Assembly (NCBI GenBank): GCA_032622095.1
Contig: CP136063.1
Location: 184,307,956-184,371,955, forward strand
Reading direction: 5' to 3'
DNA from: Siphonodentalium dalli
Taxonomy: Eukaryota; Mollusca; Scaphopoda; Gadilida; Siphonodentaliidae
DNA: 64,000 bases
Shown: positions 23,284 to 35,040 of the stretch, one piece after another
How the letters are laid out: every line of letters starts with the position of its first letter
Position numbering within the stretch: position 1 is the stretch's first letter
Made by a program: the position numbers and the translations under genes
The notes under the pieces: model-generated
What the model was told of the DNA's origin: nothing
Databases searched by the model: none
What the model saw: the letters and a program-made list of their open reading frames with translations, nothing else

Positions 23284-24619
23284 CCTGGTGTTTATATCAA
23301 ATTCATGGTGGCAGAAAATCGCTCCCTAATACTAATAGTTACTAATAGTAATACTTAGGAGGGCAAATCGCTCTCCTGAATATGTTGTGATTTTTGTATG
23401 TAATTCATTCCATTTTACATGAAAAGATAAATCACAATACTAGTACATGCTCAGTGGAGTATAAAATCAATCCACTTTTTTCAGAACAATTAATAAATTA
23501 GTTCAATGCAGTGCAGAAGATCTTGGAAAGACACATGACGATCTTGTCAACCAGAGCACGCAGCACTTATGTCATAACCTATCGCTATAAAATATATCGG
23601 GACACTGATTTACAAAAGTCGGAACTCATTGGTGTTTACAAATCAAAGCCTCGATGCTGCTCTGAACTCTATCCGAATACATGTGGTAACCGAAAGATGT
23701 CAACACGACTTCAAAGACTCGATGTCGCTGTATAATTTAACACCGCGCATGCAGTTTTGTTAGTAAATTGTTACCACTCTTGAGTGATCTTCTGTCTACT
23801 AGTTTGGTACTATATAAGTGGTGCCATGGTCATGGAATTGAATGTCGGTTTCACAAACACGATAAACCGCGTACTGGTACGTGGACTGCGCATAGTAACC
23901 CTGGTATGTGGACACAAAGTACAACTTACAAGGTTGTCCAATGCAATCCCGTCTGTCAATCAACCAAGGCACGTCTTGCCATCATAACATTATGACAGTT
24001 TTCATTCCGAAACAATGTTTGACGATCCGAGGTAGTGATCGGTGTTGGAACATCAAAGACTCGCCGCCGCCATGCCAGTGAAACATGGATAGTAACGATT
24101 CAGTGATCCACATTGAATTTATTCTCTGCCTTCATGGGGCATGAGTAATATCCCTCTCATATCCATACATGTGGCATTGTACAGTAATGAGAATGTCCTT
24201 GAAGTCCTTGAATTTTAAAGCTTAAATTTAGACTATGGGAACCTGTATGAACCCTGATTAGACCACTTGCCATGGTATAATTGGCTCAAAGGCTTCAGTG
24301 TATCCCGCCGACCACCCAATAATAGAACCTAATGACCATGTCCCTATCGAAGGCAAGTGATTCAAAAGCGATGTCATTCGACCTTGATCGAATTTGGCCA
24401 TCAACTTCATGAACGTCGGTCATCTTCAAAGAACATGAAAGGCTTCTATGTTTTTGATGTTCATCGCTGATCGCCAACAGAATAAAGCCATGATTTGGTT
24501 GATTTATCGGTCACGAATTATGGTTTGTCTCTCATTCCCACCGTGAATCTGAACAAACTACTTAAATCGGTCCATACCCCTTCAAACATTATACAAAAAT
24601 GTCATACAAACAGTCCTCA
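23284..24619. other. No recognised feature
   Basis: No repeat partner and no convincing reading frame. The frames at 23511-23995 overlap in two phases and look random. Confidence 0.35.
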
Positions 24620-25240
24620 TAGACGTCTCATCTTGGATCAAAATAAGTTTTGAAAAATGAATTGCGAATGATGCATTTTAGTGTTTGAACGGGAACGGAC
24701 GGTAATGTTGACCACATAACATCGCTAAATGTGATTGAATTAGTGTAATCTTATCGTAATACTGCATTTATCGCAAATTGCGATTCGTTACCGGTTATTT
24801 CGATCCCTACGTCTCATTCATTCTACAGACATCCGATGTACACACAATGTCCTCATAAATAAAATTGTCCTCGCAATGTTGTTGTGCAAGCACATACATG
24901 TATGTGTCCTCCCAACGCAGGATATGCTTTATTCTCTCATCCAAATAAACACATGGAAATTACATGTAACGGATATTGAGAAACAGAGTTATATACAACG
25001 AAAACGAACACAATCACATATGTGGCATTTTGCCCGGCCTTTTAATGTTGATGCATGCTCAGTATAATCCGCTCACAGTCTAGATATATTAGCACTTCAT
25101 CTGTTGTCACACTCAACTTTTACTTTATCTACCAGTTGATAATAATCCCTGTTAAGTATGAGAGAGTTAGTTATCTCCTTGTCAATAAATCTTGTCTTCT
25201 GGATTCGATAGACGTCTCATCTTGGATCAAAATGTTTTGA
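24620..25240 (+). repeat. Local direct duplication, copy 1
   Basis: 24678-25232 is repeated as 25483-26728, the second copy being split by a hAT element. Shared blocks include TTTTAGTGTTTGAACGGGAA, CGCAAATTGCGATTCGTTAC, CAATCACATATGTG and GTCAATAAATCTTGTCTTCT. ACGTCTCATCTTGGATCAAA also occurs twice (24628 and 25212), so a third partial copy overlaps. Confidence 0.85.
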
Positions 25241-25479
25241 AAAATGAATCGCGAATTGCTATATACTTTCAAATGAACATGAGTGTTGGACGATTTTAGA
25301 TTGAATAATTTTCCTATTAAGTTGGTTAATAAAAATATCACTGGATGTATTCACAAGTGTTTGTCACAAATTGTGCGACGAGTGTGAGGATTTCTCAAGT
25401 TTACACTCTCCTCTGGTAAATAATTCCTCCAATGCAGTTTTGAAATAAAGAAGATAGGTTCCATAGAATGGGAGAGTCC

Positions 25480-26730
25480 TAATGCATTTTAGTGTTTGAA
25501 CGGGAACGGACGGGGATGTTGACCACATAACATCGCTAAATGTGATAGAATGAGTGTAATCTTATGATTGTTATCGTACTATAGTGCCTTTATTTATCGC
25601 AAATTGCGATTCGTTACCGATTATTTCGATACCTACGTCTCATTCATTCTACAGACATCCCATGTACACACAATGTCCTCATAACTAAAAAATTGTCCTC
25701 GCAATGTTGGTGTGCAAGAACATATGCATCCTCCCAACGCAACGAAAATGAACACAATCACATATGTGCCATTTTTCCCGGCTTCTTAATGTTGATGCAT
25801 GTACAGTATAAACCGCTCACAGTCACTCAACTTTTACTTTATGTACCAGTTGATAATAGACCCTGTTACATGTACAGAGGCGGACTGGGCCAAAAAATCG
25901 GCCTGGGAAATGAATATAATACTGGCCCATCTGCAAAAGGCAGTTGCCGAGGTGCCGAGTGGAGGAGGTCTCTGTTCGGGGGGTGTCCACCTTGGAATTC
26001 CAACTGCACCCCCCCTCTTGAATCAAAATCAGACCAAATACATGTTTTTGCATAATTCCATTGCACCCCCCCCCCTTGCACCTCAGTGCTCTGGCCTAAT
26101 ATCCTATAAATTCATCAACCATGGTTCTATATATTCCCGGTATGAGACCATTCAGTTATTTTTACCTGAAAAAATTGCATAAATTCTTACATCTAGCGGT
26201 CTAACCTCAGACAAATGCACACGGCTACAGACAAGAGACCAGGACACACCGGACTGTCCATGGTTGTTTGGCCCGGGGTGAGAAAATTTTGAAAACTATA
26301 CAAGAAAATCGCTAATCCTAGGTACTAGTAGCATCTAGACTGGCCTCAATTTTGGGGGGATTTACAGCTGGGAGTTACCGTTAATATCTCGAGATTAACT
26401 GGGTCTTTACATGGTGTTATATGATGCTGACAAGTTCATTTAATGACAAAATTATGATTAGCCAGTTAGGCTGGTCAAACAACACATGTGGCGGCCCACA
26501 TCAGTTTCATTTGCGGCCCAACTACATATACCCCCCCCCAAACTGTAAAAAAAACCCTCAGATTCTCGCTTGATAGAAAATCACGTGGAATCAGAATTTT
26601 CCGGCCTCCGGCCCATCGGGAATTTACCTGGTCTCCCAATCGGCCAATCCACCTCGGTACATGTAGGTATCAGAGAGTTACTAGTAGTTATCTTGTCAAT
26701 AAATCTTGTCTTCTGGATTTGATAGACATT
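25480..26730 (+). repeat. Local direct duplication, copy 2 (interrupted)
   Basis: Homologous to 24678-25232 but containing a 783-base insertion at 25875-26657. Removing the insertion and one target copy restores colinearity with copy 1. Confidence 0.85.
25875..26657. mobile_element. Non-autonomous hAT element with 8-bp target duplication TACATGTA
   Basis: The ends CAGAGGCGGACTGGGCC and the complement of GGCCAATCCACCTCGG are hAT-like imperfect terminal inverted repeats. They are flanked by a perfect 8-base direct repeat TACATGTA at 25867-25874 and 26658-26665, the target-site size of hAT transposases. The interior has C-rich runs and no transposase. The insertion sits inside copy 2 of the local duplication, so it is younger than that duplication. 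Confidence 0.9.
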
Positions 26731-27010
26731 ATTTTATTTAGCTACCGGTACTATATGTCCCTCAGTGAACATACCTTTGAGTTATCTGAAATTCTGTACC
26801 ATTCTTCATCAAATCTGCGGTCCGCTTAGGTACAACATAGATCATGGGCATTTTAATCAATAATCTATATAGAGTCCAATTTAGATTATGTTTCCGGTAG
26901 CCGTCATGTCCGAGCAATACTAATATTGTTTTGTTGCTTCAGAAGTTTTGATTAAGTGTAAACATTAAATATAACTTTCAAATCATTTATTTATTTATTC
27001 ATTTGTTTTT
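26731..27010. other. Intron-like sequence upstream of the recombinase-like exon
   Basis: No coding. It ends with a pyrimidine-rich ATTTATTTATTTATTCATTT tract and TTTTTCAG, a strong splice acceptor. Confidence 0.5.
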
Positions 27011-27023
27011 CAGGCTGTGTTAG

Positions 27024-27261
27024 ATGTTATATGTGGCAACTGTATCACAGATCATGAATTTGAAGAACAATGAGTTGGATGTTTTAGCTAACTTTATGGG
27101 ACATGATATACGCACTCACAGAGAATATTACAGACTGCCGGAAAAGACCCTACAACTATGTAAATACAGTAAACTGCTTCGAGTGGTAGCGAAGGGGAAT
27201 GTGCACAAGTATCAGGGCAAATCTTTGGATGAAATAGAAATGGATGCTGATTCAGAAGTTG
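27024..27261 (+). CDS. Internal exon encoding the end of a tyrosine-recombinase-like catalytic domain
   Basis: The frame reads Y-V-A-T-V-S-Q, then N-E-L-D-V-L-A-N-F-M-G-H-D followed by H-R-E-Y-Y-R-L-P-E, and ends K-Y-Q-G-K-S-L-D-E-I-E. The spacing of F-M-G-H-D and H-x-x-Y-Y matches the L-G-H...Y end of tyrosine recombinases, and the whole resembles the C-terminal part of multi-copy integrase-like proteins common in molluscs, cnidarians and lancelets (family knowledge). The exon ends at GAAGTTG|GTAAGT. Upstream there is TTTTTCAG at 27006-27013, but an in-frame TAG at 27021-27023 follows. Either TTAG at 27020-27023 is the real acceptor, or a two-base AT insertion in TATAT broke the usual L-R-x-Y-V-A-T frame. 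The active-site Arg upstream is not visible. It may be a domesticated Crypton-like or other recombinase gene, or a pseudogene. Confidence 0.6.
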
Positions 27262-28524
27262 GTAAGTAACTTTAGTTGTTATACATACACATTATCAATA
27301 AGTATAGTGATATAGTCTGCCATATCACGTCGAGTTGAAGTCAGATCTGTATCAAACGAGCTGTTTTTGGCAGTGAGGTTGAACTTGATACAGCAATCTG
27401 ATCTCAATGAGACGCGATACTGCGATACTTATCACTACCCTGTATAGATAAAGCGTTTATTATATGACTACTGGCGTTCTGAGTTGCCAAAAGTTCAATG
27501 AAAAATGAGACTTTTCTCCCAACTTACTGGTATGTGTAGGTCGATTGATATTCTGACGATCAGCAAATAATAATTCCTCAAAGGTAATAGCTTGCGGATT
27601 ACTATAACAAAAGAATATTCATGATATGGTTCAATTAATTACTAAATGAACATCTTTTAGTTCAGATCGTAACATATGTAGGCCTAGAAACGAATGAATC
27701 GATTTCTCGCTTCATTGATGATTCAGTATATGATGCTTACAAAATGACGACATCGATGACATGCTGAGTAGCATAAGAAATCGGAGAAAAAAACACTCTT
27801 GTTTTCTAATAGAAAAACTAGAACGCGTTTAAGCAAGATACGGGGAGAGAAAACTATAGTCATATAATAAATAACTTCAGTTGTTATACAGTCACTTGAA
27901 AGATATTGGTTTAAATTGTTACTGGATTATTTCTTGATTTTTAAGACCTTAATTAAAACAGCAAACTAATTTCTCAGAATATTAATTCTATTAGTTTCTG
28001 ACATATGCCCCTTTAAGTTTATAACTTGGGTCAAAATAAGGCGCATGCTTTCTCTTAATCAGGTACACTCGTAAACTATTGGGCCTATATCAACAAAATT
28101 TGCTATCTAATGTATTTTGGGACTGGAAGGGTATAATTTGGGAATGCTGGCAAGATAATTTGCCCTTCCGATGTTCCTGTGACCTTGTGCATGACCAAGT
28201 GACTTTTAACTGTCTCAGGAACTACATTGCCCATAGAGATTAAGTTTGGTATATAGAGGTATGTTGGGGTGGGCAGTAACCTCATCATGTCTGTCTCAGT
28301 GTCTGCCCATCCTTCCATACAGGTACCCACAAATTACCTTTAACTTTATCTTGGAATCGATAATATATTTGGATAGACTTCACTTTGTGTATGCACTGTA
28401 CAGAGTCATACTGCCCCTATCATATGACCTTGATGACATGAAATATACCGCGGAGTCAGCGGGCACATAGCTAGTATACTTATATTATGAAGAAGTGTTT
28501 GTCCTTTGTCTGTCATGCTTTGAT
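27262..28524. other. Intron-like sequence with probable old repeats
   Basis: No open frame fits the flanking exons. The segment 28100-28480 reads like the common invertebrate dispersed repeats ending in CGGGCACATAGCTAGTAT, but it has no second copy here, so this is only an impression. Confidence 0.35.
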
Positions 28525-28928
28525 GGTATCACCCCCCCCCCCTTCGGTACGCCGGATTCAGGGTGTTTTGAACCCGTACGCGGGATTCATACCCCCGAAT
28601 TAACTGGTATTCAGGTTCAAGCAAAACATATTGGACGTAGGTTTTGATGGCGCAAAATAATATTTTTGTGCTAGTTATCTGTATGAATGAGTGGGTAGAA
28701 TAGCTTCTTGGGCATATTCGACCACTATGCCATCATAAAGTATCATTAATCGTATCATAACGCCCATAATGTGACACCGGCGTCAATTTGTATGTCATTT
28801 ATATCGCATATTATTTCTTAACATGTATTCAGGATTCACCCCCCCCCCCCCCAAAATTAACTGGTATTCAGGATTCACCCCCCCCCCAAATTAACTGGTA
28901 TTCAGGATTCAGGGGGAGGGGGTGATAC
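28525..28928. mobile_element. MITE-like element with GGTATCACCCCC / GGGGGTGATACC ends
   Basis: The left end GGTATCACC plus a C run and the right end G run plus GGTGATACC form terminal inverted repeats about 400 bases apart. Inside, AATTAACTGGTATTCAGG recurs at 28599, 28857 and 28892 next to C runs. The word GGTACGCCGGATTCAGG resembles GGAATCCGGCGTACG in the foldback element at 35.2 kb. No flanking duplication is clear. Confidence 0.65.
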
Positions 28929-29311
28929 CCTCTTATATCACCTCTGTTATTAAATTAATCCAATTTTGGACTACATGCTGGTACACGATCTCAAAACATT
29001 GGCATCAATTTCCTCACTAGCAGATGGGCATAGCCTAAATATAGCCAGAGAATTCTAGACTGTTATATTTATGGGCACAACAAATTTTCTATATTCAGCC
29101 CAATTACGTTGCCAGGTATCCGGTAACCTAATCAATATTGGGCAGTAAACAACATTGTGACCAACATTGGGTCAAATTTCTGACAAGCTAAGCTTTTGCA
29201 TTGGCTGTTTCATAGCTCAGTGCATATGTGTTAAGTAAGTAAAGTGATCAATCAACGCACATTTCTCTATTAGAGGGCATTCAGGGTGCGCAGTTGTCAT
29301 CAGAATGTAAA

Positions 29312-29665
29312 ATTACCTCTTTGATAAATTGACAGAATTTGGTGATGCAGAACAATCAGAAGATATACAAGACATACATGTGCAATCACAAGAAATACAG
29401 ACGTCTTCTACAAAACAAAGAACTAATGACATCACACATGCCGCTTCTTCAGAACAACCAAAATAAAGACGGAGAAAATCAACCATCCGGAACAAATGGA
29501 TTGATGAACAAAAGGCTGCTATCCATATTTAAAGCATCTAGGAAAGTATTTCACTTGTAATAGCCTACCAGGGAAATTTCAATGTCTGGAGCCTATGAGG
29601 AAGGCTCCTGTCCTTAGTGCTTGACCCTGGGACCAGATTAAGTTTTTCATAAAAAACAATAAGTA
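29312..29665 (+). pseudogene. Decayed continuation of the recombinase-like gene
   Basis: Read in shifting frames this contains a Gln/Glu/Ser-rich linker (about 29341-29460), then a basic stretch R-R-R-K-S-T-I-R-N-K-W-I-D-E-Q-K-A-A-I-H, a piece F-K-A-S-R-K-V-F, then P-G-K-F-Q-C and finally P-W-D-Q-I-K-F-F-I-K-N. This order (basic W-x-x-E-x-x-A-V, then P-G-K-x-x-C, then W-x-x-I-K-x-x-V-x-N) is the usual C-terminus after the integrase-like domain in this family, from memory. Stops (TAA near 29464, TAA and TAG after the K-V-F piece, TGA near 29623) and at least two frame changes show it is dead, or that the functional exon lies elsewhere. An acceptor-like GTGCGCAG is at about 29294. Confidence 0.5.
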
Positions 29666-29692
29666 AATTGTATGTCCACAGCGAGGAAACTT

Positions 29693-29803
29693 AACCCTTT
29701 CAACCACAGGTCCCGGGAACAAAAATTTACCCCACCCCCAATAATACTTCATTCTATAGAGTGGGGTCAATTTTTGTTCTGGGGACCTGTGCTTTCAACC
29801 TGT
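29693..29803. mobile_element. Palindromic MITE (hairpin, about 43-base arms)
   Basis: The arm AACCCTTTCAACCACAGGTC... pairs with 29761-29803 (complement ends GGACCTGTGCTTTCAACCTG). Mismatches are few; the loop is about 25 bases. It lies just past the end of the recombinase-like pseudogene. Confidence 0.8.
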
Positions 29804-31726
29804 AAGACGAGTATACCGGTCAGAAACTTAGGCTTAAAAAATAACCTTTTTATGTTTACCCATACCACAGTATGGTAAACATACATGTAGTGTCGTTGTA
29901 TGGATTGACCACTTGTCGTTCGTCCGTCTGTCTGTCCATCCATAGACACTTTCCGCATAATGTGATAACTGAAACATTTCCAATCTTATCGCAACCAATT
30001 TTGGTATGTGAGTTTCCCAGCCTCAAATACAGATCAATTTCGAATATGGGTTTGATCCGACTAGTTTTCACTGAGTTGTGGCCCTTTTTCAAAAATAATA
30101 TTCACTCTTAAAAAAAATAAAAAATATTTAGATCGATTTTCTTGCTCAATTTAACTACCAAAAACAAAAAAATTAATAAATAGAAAATATATAATAAAAT
30201 ATTTATTTTTTTGAAATAATTAACCACACCAAATTTGTTTAAATCGGTCCAAAATCTTGTGTTATGTACTGGTAAATTTGTTTGGAGCGACATTAAATCC
30301 AATTCACCAATTCCATCCCATACCTTTGGACTACTTAGCTAGTGATAAGGCTATGTTATTTTCTGATGTCTCTTATGCCAATTGATGTGCAAATAATCTG
30401 ATAAAGAAAGCTATGGTATCTAATTTAAAATAAAGATTCAACAATAAACATCACATGATATTAACAGTAGACTCGGATATCTGCGCTGTAGAGTGATATC
30501 TTCAGATGTCTGAGGTCATTATAATTGTTATTGGTTTAATAGAGAGGTCAGTGTTCAACATAAACAATTCCTGTGATTTGTTGACGGCTCTGCTATATAA
30601 TTGATATTAATGGGTCAGCAGTGAGGTGGCTAACCTGTATACTATATTGTTGGTATAATTTGATACAGTATTATTGTAAACTTAAATTGGACTCTCTTAA
30701 CCCGAAGATTCCATGTCCAGGTCACCTTTCACATCTAACCCGAGGTTGTGGTGGTTTAGCTGTACCAATGCATTCTATTATTAAAATGCGAGTGACCCAT
30801 AAATTCCAATAATTTGTGTTATGTACATTCTCTATAATAGTACATAACAGTATACTCTATAATTCAACACCAAAACTCCGATCATAGTAATTTATTATCG
30901 CCAAGGGATGGGTTAACATCTGCCGATCGTGATCGGCCTCATTGTTTCCTATTACCCTACCTACCTGGAAAAATTTGCGCTACCTCGAGAAATATTTAAA
31001 TATATAGAAAAGTTAACTTATGGGACTGTCATTTGTATTGACTGTTCCAACATATATTTACCATAGAACACAACAGTTATGTTGCATTCTTCGATTTGTA
31101 TTGTAGAAGTCTACATTTTAAATCTGGTCAATGTTCACTGATAAACATCGCCTCACAGGACATATTATTTTGAGGGAATTTCAATGATGCAATCATAATG
31201 GTAGCATTTTATTTCACCCATGGTAATTGCAGTCAATATTACCCGTAATTTTAGCGTGAAATTGAAAATAATGTTTTTTTTTAAATGCAAAATAAAGAAA
31301 AAAATTGACATACCTACCTGTACCTACCTGGATTTGTTTGGCCACATAACAGGAAACAAATGATTTTTTTGCCTTTGCTATATCCCGTAAGACAGGTATA
31401 CCGGTCCGGTGGTAGTGTGTGTAGTTTTCTCCGTCTCCCTGCATATGTCGCCTATATTACTTGTCGTACCTTTTTGGAAAGGAAATAGCATGGGCTATAT
31501 GCTAGGATAACTCCGATCTTGTGCCAAGGCAGGGCTGTGTTACAGTGTAAATACGTGCAGTTACGTCATTTTAAGTGAAATTCGAGACTAATGAAGCTTG
31601 GAATTCTCCAATAAGTTGAACGAAATGATGGTCGAAATCAATGTCGCATTGTTCATAAATGTTCATCCACGAGTGTCTCCAATGATAGGTTTGCCCATAA
31701 AAGCATCTGTTTGAGAGGGGGTCCTC
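29804..31726. other. No gene recognised; low-complexity and probable old repeat
   Basis: The segment 29860-30310 contains GTCCGTCTGTCTGTCCATCC and TTGTGGCCCTTTTTCAA, words common in invertebrate dispersed repeats. Related wording (GAGTTATTGCCCTTTTTCAA) occurs at about 38385. Nothing coding is apparent to 31726. Confidence 0.4.
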
Positions 31727-32162
31727 GTAATAATAATGTATAGCATTTGTAAAGCGCCTTTCCCATGAGGCCCAAAGCGCTCAAAGTTTTACAGTTATTA
31801 CCCTGATGAGCCTGAACATTCAGTAACCATCTACTGCTCCCCGGGGACAGGGGGAGGTACAGCCGGGAGTATGCGAGGATACCATATGGCTAGCATACTG
31901 ACAAGATCTTTCACTGCTCATTATCAGGTACCCTTGTAATGCATGGGTGGTGCAAAGCAGACACAGTACGAGCGACCTTGCTCAAGGGTCACAACTTGGC
32001 GCGAGATTCAAACAGTGTACAATCCAACAATTGCACATCGCTCAAGTCGGCCAAGCCACTGCTGTGTGGAAACTCATAACAGACCGCCAGCCAGCCGCGA
32101 ACTCGCCTCGCTGTGTTGACAGCGAAGACAAGTCCAACGCGCTAACCACTGGACCACGGAGT
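31727..32162 (-). mobile_element. tRNA-derived SINE with (ATT)n tail
   Basis: On the minus strand the head near 32157 reads TGGTCCAGTGGTTAGCGCG, matching a pol III A box (TRGYNNARNNGG), and GAGTTCGCGGC about 50 bases on is a diverged B box. The body ends with AGCGCTTTGGGCCTCATGGG, GCGCTTTACAAATGC and TACATTATTATTA, the type of tail seen in several invertebrate SINEs mobilised by LINEs. Length is about 435. It is probably transcriptionally dead but recognisable. Confidence 0.7.
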
Positions 32163-32380
32163 CATAATTTTGTAGGATTTCTGTTCAATGCTTGTTTGTG
32201 TGAAAAACTTCATATAGCTTTTTTCCATGGGACATAAACTCTATTTGTAGTTCCGCAAAGTATCACGCTACGGTAAAAAAAATTGAATACAGTGCTAATA
32301 GTCTACAAGCCGTATTACTAATTGGATCATTACCAAATTTCATATGCATGTTCAGATCAATGTCTAGACGAGAAAATCCT

Positions 32381-32730
32381 GTTTTGGTTCCTGTCGGCCA
32401 CACAAAATGACCGCCATCATGGATTCCTTTTTCACAGTCTACAGAATTTATACATCAATTTTCTTTAAACTTTGAGTGACTCATTATGACCCCAGGATGA
32501 GAATGTCCCATTTTGGTTCCGGTTGGCCACCCCAAGATGGCCGCCATGGGGGCCATCTTGATTTTTTCTGCACTGTTGACAGGCTGCATTTATACATGAG
32601 TTTTCTCGAAACTTTTCATATTGACTCATCATGACCCCAAGATGCGAACAATCTATTTGGTTCCTGTTGGCCGCCATGGTGACCATCTTGGATTTCTTCC
32701 GCACAGTCTACATGCTGCATTTATGCTTAT
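32381..32730. repeat. Tandem repeat, three units of about 130-140 bp
   Basis: The word TTTGGTTCCTGTtGGCC recurs at 32383, 32512 and 32654, each followed by ATGGCCGCCAT-like words, a TTCTGCACAGT-like word, GCATTTATA and GACTCATYATGACCCCA. Unit lengths are about 129 and 142. Confidence 0.85.
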
Positions 32731-32849
32731 TATGGCTCTTAGATCCCAGTCAATTATCCTTAATGACCAACAAATTTGAATGTATACTGAATTTTAGTCA
32801 TTATCAACTAGAATACAGCAGGTTCGTATTGGTGTTCGGAGCACATGCA

Positions 32850-32905
32850 CATGTGTACACACCAGCGTTGTGAGGACAATTTGGTTTATGAGGACATTTC
32901 TCCTT
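32850..32905 (+). repeat. GTCCTCACAATG-type dispersed repeat
   Basis: CACACCAGCGTTGTGAGGAC and TTTGGTTTATGAGGACATT match 20055-20098 closely. Confidence 0.65.
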
Positions 32906-33537
32906 AATGAAGTCGTCGAAATGGTTTTAAAGTTTCTAGTCAATAACAGTCTCTTTCGGGAAGGTGTTCACTGAATATTGATAATTAGTCATTTAAGGAC
33001 CTAAATTAGATTATGCTGAATACATACGGCTGTTTAAAGGATCAATTGAATTGAAATAATCTGTGTGTATATCAATTTCTGATAACATGTGGTTTCAACG
33101 TGGTCCTGACCTGTTGTTTCTGACGTCAGTGCCGGACTTCCTTATTTGGTAAACCTTGAATTGTCGCACATGCAGCTAAGTATTTTCACTGCCCATTCTA
33201 TATTGATAAAACATGGGGAATTGCAGGAAAGTTGATTTTGACTAAAAGAGCAGGTTACCTCAATAGAGTGAAAGAAATAATTCATATCTATCAATCAGAA
33301 AGGTTCTATCAGAACTTATTTAAGTGGCGAGCATTACGGTAGTGGTCATGTCATTGCCTGTCATGATTGCTACATTGTCATTGACACTTACTTTTAGTTA
33401 AAAGAAATCTTTCACCTAGATTTTACAACTAGGTCAAGTGCTTAAGTGCTAAATGAGCTGGGATTAAAATACAAACTACTTCTCAAATGGAAATACACAA
33501 TCAATCAGAATGTGGTTTTAAGACCTTCGTGAAATAA

Positions 33538-33592
33538 AAAAAATTGTCCTCACAATGTTGGTGTGCAAATATGTGCATGTCCTCCCAATTCC
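33538..33592 (-). repeat. GTCCTCACAATG-type dispersed repeat, inverted
   Basis: AATTGTCCTCACAATGTTGG followed by TGTGCAAATATGTGCATGTC and CTCCCAA is the opposite-strand form of 20035-20085. Confidence 0.65.
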
Positions 33593-34783
33593 ATGCATAC
33601 AAATGCAGATTTGAAATATTCTGAACTTGTCTGATAATTGTTAACACAAAGATGACACAAATAAACTAAATCCATGCTAATCATGAGTACACCCACAAGA
33701 CGCTCTGTGTCGCTGACACATCTTCAAAGAATACCTCAATTGTCAAAAATTGTCTGGTGGCTGGGTGTCGTCGAATCAACCCGCACATATTCACTTGTCT
33801 TGGATGAGGGGGCGGTTGGAATTATATTCCACGAAGCGAATATATTTCGAGATGAATTATCAGTTTGAAAGAAACAATGACAATTGGAAACAGAAAAGGA
33901 AAGATTAAATTCCCATACATGTATGTAATAATGAATGAAATTTGCTAGCTTATTGTCCACTGCAGACCCTTCCAGACCGGATCTTGCTAAACTAACATTT
34001 GGAAAACTAAATGTTGTCATCTTCCTCTAACTGAGAGTCTCAATCTTGGTAGAGTGATTTTAATTTTGAGTCAGATGTTGATGTTTTGATATGTGCAATG
34101 CTTCAGCGAGGTGGGATGGCCTGATAATCGATATTTTAATTTTGTGTAGCATTGGCCTGAATTGATTTATTCTCATATGTCCAGATATGACCTTAGCTGT
34201 TGAAAGTGACATTTGACACTAATTGAACCTGCTTACAGTTAGGTGCCGGTGGGGCCTGATTTGACAATTTTATGAAGAAGCGAGAATGTTAAATAATGAT
34301 AAGAGCACACAGGCCGGTTATATATCAAAACGCTCTGCATCCCACATAGATTCCATTTACCTAGGTCAGAACATCCATGCTGATTCACAGTCCTCAGGAA
34401 TAGTTCCTGAAAGTCTGCTGGTGGGGTTGTTCAGCACGTACATGTACATGAGAACAAGAAAACTGCCACTGTGTCAGTGAATATTTTTGATACAATATGT
34501 GCCTCAGACATGCAGGTAGAATATGCTGTGTGAGTCATTTCAGACATCTAACTAGTTGATGAAATAAACTTGTTTTCATTTCAAGGTCAAATCATCGACA
34601 TGTTTCAAATCAGTATATTTTTTTCACATGGTCATACTGTATCTGCATGTCTGGGACGCATTTTGAACCAAAAATATTCACTGATACAGTGCCAGTTAGG
34701 TTGTTCTCATGTACGTGCCATGATCCCACTAACAGACTTACAGGAGGTATTCTTCTGAATATTTAGCTCACATGGGTTACGTA
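33593..34783. other. No recognised feature
   Basis: Frames up to 94 codons overlap on opposite strands at 33674-34020 without recognisable similarity. Confidence 0.35.
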
Positions 34784-35040
34784 GCGATTCTCCGAAGACC
34801 CATAACCCCGAAGGTCCGATTCTCCGACGCCCCGATTCTCCGAAAGCCCACAACTCCGAAGTCCCGATTCTCCGAAATCCCATAACTCCGAAGACCCATA
34901 ACTCCGAAAACCCATAACTCCGAAGGCCTATAACTCCGAACGCCCATAACTCCGAAGGTCTATAACTCCGAAGGGCCGATTCTCCGAAGGTCCGATTCTC
35001 CGAAGATCATGTTTTATCGCTTATTAAATAGTGTACAGTC

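Noticed and set aside
32060-32162. A functional tRNA gene on the minus strand
   Set aside because: Only A- and B-box-like words are present, the cloverleaf is not complete, and it is fused to a SINE body with an ATT tail.
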